Positions 26,961 to 33,758 of a DNA stretch of 64,000 bases are shown in pieces. Source of the DNA: Paenibacillus sp. TCA20 (GTDB lineage: Bacteria > Bacillota > Bacilli > Paenibacillales > Paenibacillaceae); contig NZ_BBIW01000001.1 of assembly GCF_000732325.1 (NCBI RefSeq), positions 682,001 to 746,000 on the forward strand. The letters run 5' to 3'. The notes under the pieces are model-generated. The model had not been told where the DNA came from. It saw only the letters and a program-made list of their open reading frames with translations, and ran no database searches. A program made the translations under genes and the position numbers. Positions within the stretch are counted from its first letter, which is position 1, and each line of letters opens with the position of its first letter.

Positions 26961-27125
26961 AAAAAAGAGGCTAATCGCCGTCGTTAAACTGACAATTAGC
27001 CTCATTTGTACATCATAAGCCGCGCGAATATAGAGAGCATCTCTAAATAGACTATGCCCTGCTTCACGCCGATTACGAAAATCCGCTGTCCTTGCCAGCC
27101 TCTCTGGACTGATTTAAAGGTACCA
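26961..27125 (-). promoter_or_regulatory. PyrR attenuator in the codBA leader
   Basis: On the minus strand, AGTCCAGAGAGGCT (27110-27097) matches the conserved PyrR-binding loop of Bacillus pyr leaders, flanked by TTTAAATC as in the classic anti-antiterminator stem. About 95 bases downstream is an intrinsic terminator: GAGGCTAAT (27003-26995) pairs with ATTAGCCTC (26975-26967), followed by six T. By analogy with the pyr operon, PyrR bound to UMP/UTP would stabilise the binding hairpin, allow the terminator to form and switch codBA off when pyrimidines are plentiful. The pairing for the antiterminator was not worked out in full. Confidence 0.85.
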
Positions 27126-27142
27126 GTATTTAATTACGTTCT

Positions 27143-27171
27143 ATTATTTTAGAAAACCAACCCTATGTCAA
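27143..27171 (-). promoter_or_regulatory. codBA promoter
   Basis: On the minus strand TTGACA (27171-27166) and AATAAT (27148-27143) are 17 bases apart, a good sigma-A promoter. It lies just upstream of the PyrR element. Confidence 0.7.
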
Positions 27172-27208
27172 TGTAATTATTATCCAAGTGTCAAAAAACA
27201 GGTGTCAT

Positions 27209-27688
27209 TTATTCATTGGACAATACTACGGACGTCTCAATTTGCCTGTCAGGTACAGTCCAATAAGTCTTGAGCAATCTCATCTTATCCTCTTGAGAAA
27301 CCCTATTAAACCCGTGTTTGTTGTAGAAGCGGATCGCCCATGAAGCATCTGCCCATGTGCCTATTAGAACAGGCTTATTCGTAAGCGCAAGCAGGTGGGT
27401 CAGCAGCATGGAACCGATACCTTTTTGGCGAGAATTCGTCTTGACGTATGCGTGCCGGATCAAACTAACATCCCCCCGGTCTTGTATCCCCATGACACCA
27501 ATCAGATTGCCTTCAAGCTCATATCCCCAAAACACAACTCCGCTCTCGATCTCGCTCTGCAGCTCGTCCAGTGGCATATAAGGCTCGTGATAGCAATCCT
27601 CGGGTATGATTCCTTTATAAGCACGCGAAGCATCATTAACAATCTCATAGATTTCCTGCATTTCAACAGAACTACACAGCCTGATCAT
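27209..27688 (-). CDS. GNAT family N-acetyltransferase
   Basis: A 159-residue acetyltransferase. LIRHAYVKTNSRQKGIGSMLL contains beta-4 and the acetyl-CoA pyrophosphate loop (RQKGIG), and ASWAIRFYNKHGFN is the C-terminal strand-helix. Substrate unknown. It ends a two-gene minus-strand unit with the SRPBCC gene, 16 bases away. Confidence 0.85.
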   Translation of the reverse strand: MIRLCSSVEMQEIYEIVNDASRAYKGIIPEDCYHEPYMPLDELQSEIESGVVFWGYELEGNLIGVMGIQDRGDVSLIRHAYVKTNSRQKGIGSMLLTHLLALTNKPVLIGTWADASWAIRFYNKHGFNRVSQEDKMRLLKTYWTVPDRQIETSVVLSNE

Positions 27689-27704
27689 ATATCATGCCTC
27701 CTAT

Positions 27705-28172
27705 TTAATAAGCGTCCTCATTCTCTAACCACTCTTTTAGCCGTTTATTCCGATGCTCCAAGAATCGCTTCATATACGATTCAAGTACCCAGCGTTCCGC
27801 CATTTTCCCTAATACTCCAAAAGGAGCTTCAAATATTAATACATCCTTCATTTGGGTATACTCGTGGTCTATAGATGAGAAAAAATGCTGATGGGTCATG
27901 CTCCGAAATGCCCCCGTCTGCATCTCGTCAGTAAAATAGATCGGGCGTTTGTAGGCTGTCACTTCGGAAGTCAGTCTTTGTCTGACACCAAAATGAGTGG
28001 CCTCAAAGGTTACCGTTTGACCACATTCAATGAAACTGTCTGTAACGCCTGCCACAGCCTTTTCTTTGGTATGCTTCCATACCGTTACGGGATGAAGACG
28101 GATATTTCTGGCGGCATCAAAGCAATGCTCTATTGGAGCCTGGATAATGATGCTCGTGTCCAAAGTAACCAT
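27705..28172 (-). CDS. SRPBCC (START-like) domain protein
   Basis: A 155-residue protein with the helix-grip fold: an opening strand TLDTSIIIQAPIEHCFDAARNI, central strands such as YFTDEMQTGAFRSMTHQHFF, and a long final helix (YMKRFLEHRNKRLKEWLE). Proteins of this type bind lipids or small hydrophobic molecules or act as cyclases. GGAGCTGAACCGAGC precedes the start. No neighbour suggests a ligand. Confidence 0.8.
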   Translation of the reverse strand: MVTLDTSIIIQAPIEHCFDAARNIRLHPVTVWKHTKEKAVAGVTDSFIECGQTVTFEATHFGVRQRLTSEVTAYKRPIYFTDEMQTGAFRSMTHQHFFSSIDHEYTQMKDVLIFEAPFGVLGKMAERWVLESYMKRFLEHRNKRLKEWLENEDAY

Positions 28173-28546
28173 GCTCGGTTCAGCTCCTTATTTCTTGGAT
28201 AATTGCAGGATATCAAAGGATTGAAGCATCGCTTGATGATTAACTGCATGCTTGTACTGAGGTATAATCATCGGGTTTACTAGTTAGACGCCACTCGCTA
28301 ACCATTTGTTTTAGTCATTCAGAAATTCGAATACATATTCATGAGTCCTTGGACTGTTTATTAACTGTAGCACCTGTTCAAAGTATATCACGCTTAAATG
28401 TGGAAGTACTTCTAATCTATGGATGATATGGTTGGAGATACACTGTTGACGTTGTACTTTTGTGTGTTAGAATCAGAATACAAAGAAAGCATAGTAGTTT
28501 ACTAGTATTTAGAATGAATGCTATGAAAATAAGGAGAGTGAGCAAG
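28173..28546. promoter_or_regulatory. Divergent control region upstream of tsuA
   Basis: A 374-base gap between divergent genes. It contains the tsuA promoter (28446-28473) and otherwise AT-rich sequence. I see no clear riboswitch, operator or further gene in it. Confidence 0.5.
28446..28473 (+). promoter_or_regulatory. tsuAB promoter
   Basis: TTGACG (28446-28451) and TAGAAT (28468-28473) with a 16-base spacer resemble a sigma-A promoter about 75 bases before the tsuA start. Confidence 0.6.
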
Positions 28547-29617
28547 TTGTTACAAATGGTCATTACAGGACTTTTGTGCGGTGCCTTGCTGGGATTCGTC
28601 ATGCAGCGCGGCCGGTTCTGTCTGACAGGCGGATTCAGAGATATGTACATTGCCAAAGACAACCGCATGTTCTATGCGCTGCTTATCGCAATATCTGTAC
28701 AAAGCATCGGGGTATTCGCATTAATTCAGACAGGTGTCCTTCAATATGATGCTGGGGAATTTTCATGGGTAGCCACCATTCTTGGTTCATTTATTTTTGG
28801 TATTGGCATTATTCTGGCTGGCGGCTGTGCGACAGGCACTTGGTATCGTGCAGGTGAAGGACTGATTGGCAGCTGGATTGCCCTGTTCGGTTACATGGCG
28901 ATGGCCGCAATTATGAAATCCGGTCCACTGGCTCCGGTTAACTCCAGCTTAAGTGAGGTCGCTACGACCACAAACTCTATTCCGGCAACGTTTGGACTGT
29001 CCGTATGGCCGTTTATTGTATTACTGGTAGCCATTACGGTATTCTTGGTAGTAAGACATTTGCGCAAGCCGAAAGTGTTCATTCCAACACTGAAGCCTAA
29101 ACGCAAGGGTCTTGCCCATCTACTGTTCGAGAAACGCTGGCATCCATTTGTCACTGCTATTCTGATCGGACTCATTGCCCTGCTTGCATGGCCGCTCAGC
29201 GCAGCTACAGGCAGAAACTTTGGCTTGGGTGTAACTACACCTTCCGCAAACATTTTGCAGTATCTCGTAACTGGCGATGACGGATTTATCAACTGGGGCG
29301 TATTCCTCGTGCTCGGTATCTTCGTTGGTTCCTTTGCTGCTGCGAAGGCAAGCAAGGAGTTCCGTTTCCGCGCTCCGGATGCGAAGACAGCTGTAACCAG
29401 CTTCGGCGGAGGACTGCTAATGGGTTTTGGCGCAAGCTGGGCTGGAGGCTGCTCCATCGGTAACGGTCTCGTCATGACGGCAATGATGACATGGCAGGGA
29501 TGGATTTCTCTGGTCTTTATGATTCTGGGTACATGGACTGCATCCTATTTTGTATTCATACGTCCACGCAAAAAAGCGAGCGCAGGTGCCGCCGCTTCAA
29601 CAACTGCAACTGCTTAG
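28547..29617 (+). CDS. tsuA: YeeE/YedE thiosulfate transporter TsuA
   Basis: A 356-residue membrane protein with about nine helices in two inverted repeats. The three cysteines that relay thiosulfate in Spirochaeta TsuA (Cys22, Cys91, Cys293) have counterparts Cys25 (RGRFCLTGG), Cys94 (AGGCATGTWYRAGEG) and Cys302 (WAGGCSIGNGL). The likely start is TTG (28547), 10 bases after AAGGAG; earlier in-frame codons lack a site. Cotranscribed with tsuB, 12 bases downstream. It should import thiosulfate or a related reduced sulfur ion for cysteine synthesis. Confidence 0.88.
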   Translation: MLQMVITGLLCGALLGFVMQRGRFCLTGGFRDMYIAKDNRMFYALLIAISVQSIGVFALIQTGVLQYDAGEFSWVATILGSFIFGIGIILAGGCATGTWYRAGEGLIGSWIALFGYMAMAAIMKSGPLAPVNSSLSEVATTTNSIPATFGLSVWPFIVLLVAITVFLVVRHLRKPKVFIPTLKPKRKGLAHLLFEKRWHPFVTAILIGLIALLAWPLSAATGRNFGLGVTTPSANILQYLVTGDDGFINWGVFLVLGIFVGSFAAAKASKEFRFRAPDAKTAVTSFGGGLLMGFGASWAGGCSIGNGLVMTAMMTWQGWISLVFMILGTWTASYFVFIRPRKKASAGAAASTTATA

Positions 29618-29629
29618 GAGGAATTTAAC

Positions 29630-29854
29630 ATGCAACAAAAACTACAAGTTCTCGGAATGGTTTGCCCATTCCCACTGATCGAAGCAAAAGAAGCAATTAA
29701 AACGATAAACAGCGGCGACGAGCTCGTCATTGATTTCGATTGTACACAAGCGACGGAGAGCATTCCGCGCTGGGCTGCTGAGGATGGACACTCCATTACC
29801 AACTATGAGCAGCTGGACGATGCTTCTTGGACTATCACTGTGAAGAAAAAATAA
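29630..29854 (+). CDS. tsuB: TusA-like sulfur carrier TsuB
   Basis: A 74-residue cytoplasmic protein with the TusA signature VCPFPLIEAKEAI; Cys12 of the CPxP motif carries the persulfide. TusA-like proteins fused or next to YeeE transporters accept sulfur on the inner face, and TsuB has been shown to act with TsuA in thiosulfate uptake. TAGGAGGAATTTAAC precedes the ATG. The operon ends in a terminator. Confidence 0.88.
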   Translation: MQQKLQVLGMVCPFPLIEAKEAIKTINSGDELVIDFDCTQATESIPRWAAEDGHSITNYEQLDDASWTITVKKK

Positions 29855-29870
29855 GTCTGAACTTATATGA

Positions 29871-29911
29871 AAAGCGATCCTGTCAGGTTAACTGATAAGG
29901 ATCGCTTTTTT
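29871..29911 (+). terminator. Terminator after tsuAB
   Basis: AAAGCGATCC pairs with GGATCGCTTT across an inner CTG/CAG stem, followed by T residues. Confidence 0.88.
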
Positions 29912-29956
29912 TGTAAATAAACCAAGAACTTGATTGATTCATTATCACTGATGTCA

Positions 29957-30130
29957 TTACATTCCGTCTCTATAATCCCCACGGTCATTGTGTTTATTCA
30001 GATAAATATCTAACGCCTTAATTCCACGGCGAGCAAGCTTAATAAATAGGATAAGACAGTATATTCCAATTGCTAATGTACCTAAATATATGAATAGACC
30101 AAAAAATCCAAAAGCTGAGGCTGTATGCAT
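29957..30130 (-). CDS. Small membrane protein, 57 residues
   Basis: GGAGGAGGTGATTTGAA leads to an ATG at 30130. The protein has one hydrophobic helix (FFGLFIYLGTLAIGIYCLIL), then KLARRGIKALDIYLNKH, a basic amphipathic segment ending in a charged tail. It lies 38 bases after the stop of a histidine phosphatase gene on the same strand and may belong to that unit. I do not recognise a family, but the strong translation signal and protein-like composition support it. Confidence 0.6.
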   Translation of the reverse strand: MHTASAFGFFGLFIYLGTLAIGIYCLILFIKLARRGIKALDIYLNKHNDRGDYRDGM

Positions 30131-30168
30131 TTCAAATCACCTCCTCCTAATCGTTCTTCAATGGATGC

Positions 30169-30738
30169 TCAGACTCTTATTCTGATAACACCCGTTTCCC
30201 TTAAAAAATCTTCTCTTGTAACGTCTGACTCCCCAAGAAATTGCCGATAGCTGTTAATGGTCCCATCATGGGTGATACAATATACCGTCCTCTTGAATCT
30301 GCTGAGCCACTTTAAAAACCTGTCTGCATGATATTCAAATTGCTCAGTAGAGAGTGTATTAATCCCATCCTTCCAGAGCTCCTGTTCGGACGGCACAACT
30401 GTATAATCAGGATAGTCAGTAGATACCTCTTCCAAAGTATAAATCTTATCACAGCCAAGGGGCTCCCACGCTGGATTTTGCGGAAACATTCTTGGTCCGA
30501 GAAGCGGCGTAACATATTTCTGTACCGAGATGTCCTTGCTCCATATATTCACCGTTTCTATGGTTCTTCTTGCAGGACTTGTTACGACCACATCACCAGA
30601 TACTAGCGGATACAGATGGCGTAATTGTTCTGCTTGCTGGTTCCCACTCTCTGTTAAAGCAGGATGCTGCATATGCAGCTGGTTGGGCCAATTCAACGTA
30701 TGCTCTCCTTGAGCATGTCTGATAAATACCAATTCCAT
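30169..30738 (-). CDS. Histidine phosphatase family protein
   Basis: A 189-residue phosphatase-fold protein. FIRHAQGEHTLNWPNQL carries the RHA form of the motif (phospho-acceptor histidine), TSPARRTIETVNIW the second arginine, and YCITHDGTINSYR the second catalytic histidine. The size and the LHMQHPALTESGNQQAEQL segment resemble eukaryote-like short phosphoglycerate-mutase-type phosphatases of unknown substrate. ATG at 30738 lies 10 bases after AGGAG; a TTG 6 bases earlier is possible. Confidence 0.85.
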   Translation of the reverse strand: MELVFIRHAQGEHTLNWPNQLHMQHPALTESGNQQAEQLRHLYPLVSGDVVVTSPARRTIETVNIWSKDISVQKYVTPLLGPRMFPQNPAWEPLGCDKIYTLEEVSTDYPDYTVVPSEQELWKDGINTLSTEQFEYHADRFLKWLSRFKRTVYCITHDGTINSYRQFLGESDVTREDFLRETGVIRIRV

Positions 30739-30754
30739 GTACAATCACTCCTGC

Positions 30755-31294
30755 TCACAGCCTTCGAAATAGCAGCCAGTTCACCGCATCCAGCAGGTTC
30801 TCCGCTATATAATCCGGTACTACCTCCGCCCAGCTTGATCGATAGTCGGTTAGTGATCCCATTCCCCAGCCTGTCTTGACAAGCACCTTCATTGCCCCAA
30901 CCACATGAGCTGCTAGTATATCTGTATCGCCGACGTCACCAATGACAGCGCACTTGGTTAGATCGAGGTCATAAGCTGCTGCAGCCGCGTACAGCATACC
31001 AGGCTTCGGCTTCCTGCAATCACAAGTCTCTGTATTTCCATGCGGACAGATGAATGCATCATCAAACCCATAGGATAGAAACTGCTCTCTAAACTCTTCT
31101 TCACTTGCTTGCTGCTTCGATATTCGATGCTGGTTCGTAAACGCAAACACCTTGATTCCCTTTCCCTTTAGCAAATGGATAGCATCAAGCGCTCCGTCAT
31201 ACAACACAAAATCGCGCGGATGGATAAAGTGTCCTGTCCCCCCAATGGTTCCATCTCGATCTATAAATACAGCCTGCAGTTCCAGTTCAAACAC
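30755..31294 (-). CDS. HAD-IIIA phosphatase (GmhB/histidinol-phosphatase type)
   Basis: A 179-residue HAD phosphatase. AVFIDRDGTIGGT is motif I with the two aspartates, VFAFTNQ motif II, CRKPKPGML motif III and VIGDVGDTDILAA motif IV. FICPH followed by TCDC is the cysteine/histidine zinc loop characteristic of D-glycero-D-manno-heptose bisphosphate phosphatase-like enzymes. No heptose pathway genes are nearby, so the substrate is open. Upstream of the histidine phosphatase gene with a 16-base gap. Confidence 0.85.
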   Translation of the reverse strand: MFELELQAVFIDRDGTIGGTGHFIHPRDFVLYDGALDAIHLLKGKGIKVFAFTNQHRISKQQASEEEFREQFLSYGFDDAFICPHGNTETCDCRKPKPGMLYAAAAAYDLDLTKCAVIGDVGDTDILAAHVVGAMKVLVKTGWGMGSLTDYRSSWAEVVPDYIAENLLDAVNWLLFRRL

Positions 31295-31341
31295 CTCTCA
31301 CTTGATCCATCGTCACAGAATCTATTTCAGTAATTCCATTC

Positions 31342-32196
31342 TTAATAGTCTCTCAGCAGCTGATCATAGATGACCTTGCCTATTCTTTGAACCACAGGAT
31401 TGCCGATACGCTGAGCTTCTTCATATATTTCCGTTGTCATAACCTCTGTCATCACTGCCACGGCAAGCTCTCTACCTGGTATCAAGAAGTAACCTGCATC
31501 ATGTGTAACATTACCCGCTTCTCCTGTCTTGTATGCGATCAGTATGTCACCAAGCACAGCACCAAATTTCGTATTCACCTCTTGCCTGGACATCCATAGA
31601 AGCAGCAGCCGTCGAGAATATTCAGAGAGCACCTCCCCTTGATATACAAGCTTGAGTAAATATGTGAGCTCTTGGGCATCCGCATAATTGTCCAGCTCCG
31701 GGGACTGAACAGGTGCAAACATCTTGCGTGCAAGCTGAGTACGGTGTATCCCAAGTCCTTCCAGCATAGCATTTACCCGCTCAAAGCCAATCATATCAAT
31801 CAGGACATTCGTTGCCGTATTATCCGACTGTGCGATCATGAGTTTTGCCAGCCTTCCTATGTTAGCGCTCAAGGGCATAACTTCCAGCTGAAGCGATCCC
31901 GAGCCTCCTACTACATCCTTATCCCTCACGACAGCCTGATCTTCAAGACGAACTTCACCTCGATCAACCATTTGCAACAGTGCACAGGCAATCGCCAGTT
32001 TGATCGTGCTTGCTGATCTGTACCGCTCTTCTGATCCGATCGAGAACCCTAAGTTACCAGCGGTAACGCTTAGATCAGCCACACTGACTGTCACGCGTAC
32101 TCCGTTTAGATTGGCTTGTTCTATTAACGGACGAAGTGGTTTCATGATGTGATGAAGCGAGCCTGCATACAGCTCCTCTGACGATAATTGCGGCAT
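31342..32196 (-). CDS. Serine hydrolase of class A beta-lactamase fold, apparently cytoplasmic
   Basis: A 284-residue protein with all penicillin-recognising motifs: Ser63-x-x-Lys66 (STIK), Ser124-Asp125-Asn126 (SDN) and Lys223-Thr-Gly225 (KTG). PELDNYADAQEL corresponds to the omega-loop region of class A enzymes. There is no signal peptide or membrane anchor at the N-terminus (MPQLSSEELYAGSLHH), unusual for a beta-lactamase or D,D-peptidase acting on the wall. It could be a cytoplasmic amidase/esterase relative or a form with an undetected start further upstream. The upstream gap separates it from the divergent cdaR pseudogene. Confidence 0.8.
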   Translation of the reverse strand: MPQLSSEELYAGSLHHIMKPLRPLIEQANLNGVRVTVSVADLSVTAGNLGFSIGSEERYRSASTIKLAIACALLQMVDRGEVRLEDQAVVRDKDVVGGSGSLQLEVMPLSANIGRLAKLMIAQSDNTATNVLIDMIGFERVNAMLEGLGIHRTQLARKMFAPVQSPELDNYADAQELTYLLKLVYQGEVLSEYSRRLLLLWMSRQEVNTKFGAVLGDILIAYKTGEAGNVTHDAGYFLIPGRELAVAVMTEVMTTEIYEEAQRIGNPVVQRIGKVIYDQLLRDY

Positions 32197-32422
32197 GAAT
32201 AGCAGCTCCTTTACATGATCAAGTTACAGCAGCTTTCCACCATGTTAACATTGACGAAGATATTATTACCATATTTTATTTAAAAAGGGATGAGATCCCT
32301 TACCCTCTATTTACATGTTCTTCTCATAAAGCTTCGTTCATCTGCACAAAATAAGTTATACTTTTAAATAGATAGTTTAGACAGCCGTTACTCTGAGAAT
32401 GAACACACTGGAGAGGGAAGTA

Positions 32423-33457
32423 ATGTACCAATTATCCGAAGCATTAGCACAAGATATTGTGAACCGCATGATGAAGGACATTCCGTACAATATCAACATT
32501 ATGAATGATAAAGGCATTATTATAGGCAGCGGGAATCCAAGCCGCATTGGCACAGAGCATCGTGGAGCCATCAAAGCGCTTGAGAGCGGAAAAATGGTAG
32601 AGGTATGGGAGGATCAGCGTTATGAAAAAAAGGGCACGAATGAACCCATCGTTATTAATCAAGTCCGCGTAGGCGTTATCGGGATCTCGGGCAGCCCGGA
32701 GGAGGTACGTCCCTTCTGCAGCATTGTAAGAACAACCGTTGTGCTTTTGATAGAGCAAGGGATGGCACTAGAATCGATGCAAAATGAAGCTAATCGTAAG
32801 AAGGCATTTCTAGAGGTCCTGCTAAATCATCAAGGGATATACTCGCAGAAGCTGCAAAAAAAAGCGCTCGCCTACAACATTGACCTGCTGCTGCCGACAA
32901 CAATCCTCTACATCGATCATTCAGGGATGAATGCTGAAATTTCCAATATTCTTCTTATGTATCCTTCATTTATTATCGAGGAAGATATATGCATCATTCT
33001 TGTTCAGGAAGTGAAGGAGATCAAGAAGGTAATTAAGCAGCTCCTGCAAAGCCAACCTATGCTTAAGGTCAGTGTCTCACGGCATGAGACCCATATTGCA
33101 GACAGCTATGCTCAGGCCAAGTCCGCGATGAGGACAGCGCAGTCCCTGCATCTCCCCGAGCGAATCATTCTCTATGATCAGATGGAGTTCCTGGTGAAAT
33201 TAAGCGAGTCAGCGCTTAACTCCTCCGAGCATCTCATCACCAAGTTGGAGGATAAGGAGTCCGTGGATCTGCTCGATACCCTGAGAGTATACATCAATAA
33301 CAATTGCAGTGTATCCGACACTTCCGCAGAGCTGAGCATTCACCGGAATACACTTCAATACCGACTCTAACGGATTTACGATCTAACAGGCAAGGACCCA
33401 CGAAACACGTTTGATCTGTTTGAACTAACTTATGGACTACTTGCGCTGTATAAATAG
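32423..33457 (+). pseudogene. CdaR-type sugar-diacid regulator with premature stop
   Basis: The frame encodes a sugar-diacid-binding N-terminal domain (residues 1-135, LAQDIVNRMMKDIPYNINIMND), a middle GGDEF-like region and the start of the C-terminal helix-turn-helix (CSVSDTSAELSIHRNTLQYRL). A TAA at 33368-33370 stops it there. Continuing in the same frame gives RIYDLTGKDPRNTFD and ends at a TAG at 33457, exactly the normal end of CdaR/PucR-type regulators. One base change (a lysine AAA to TAA) explains it. The truncated product lacks 29 residues of the DNA-binding domain and is probably non-functional. GGAGAGGG precedes the ATG at 32423. Confidence 0.85.
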
Positions 33458-33758
33458 CTGTATTCTGCATTATTGGCGTACAGATTTAGTCACGGGCGTG
33501 ATCCTTACATATTCCAACCAAAGCTGGAGCTCCATAGCGATATAAACTCTTATACGCATTTCCCAAGGTATTGACTACAACCTATAACTTATAGCAAAAC
33601 GAGGCAGACCCGCGAATACCATCGCTACGGACTGCCTCTATTGTTTGTTTTTCTGTCACATTAGATTAAATCTCATACTTATCATTCTCTCCATTCATCC
33701 GTAGCGACAATGAGCTGGATACACTGCTTCTTCTGAAGGAGATCGATTTATTAATTGA
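33458..33758. other. Intergenic region between cdaR and GH95
   Basis: About 300 bases between two converging genes. Apart from the hairpin at 33601-33639, I see nothing gene-like. Confidence 0.6.
33601..33639. terminator. Hairpin, probable terminator of the GH95 gene
   Basis: GAGGCAG pairs with CTGCCTC over a long partly paired loop, with TTTT-containing sequence on both sides. It can serve the minus-strand GH95 transcript. Confidence 0.5.

Noticed and set aside
26961..27125. Purine riboswitch as an explanation for the codBA leader
   Set aside because: No purine-aptamer loops are seen, whereas the PyrR loop is nearly identical to the consensus.
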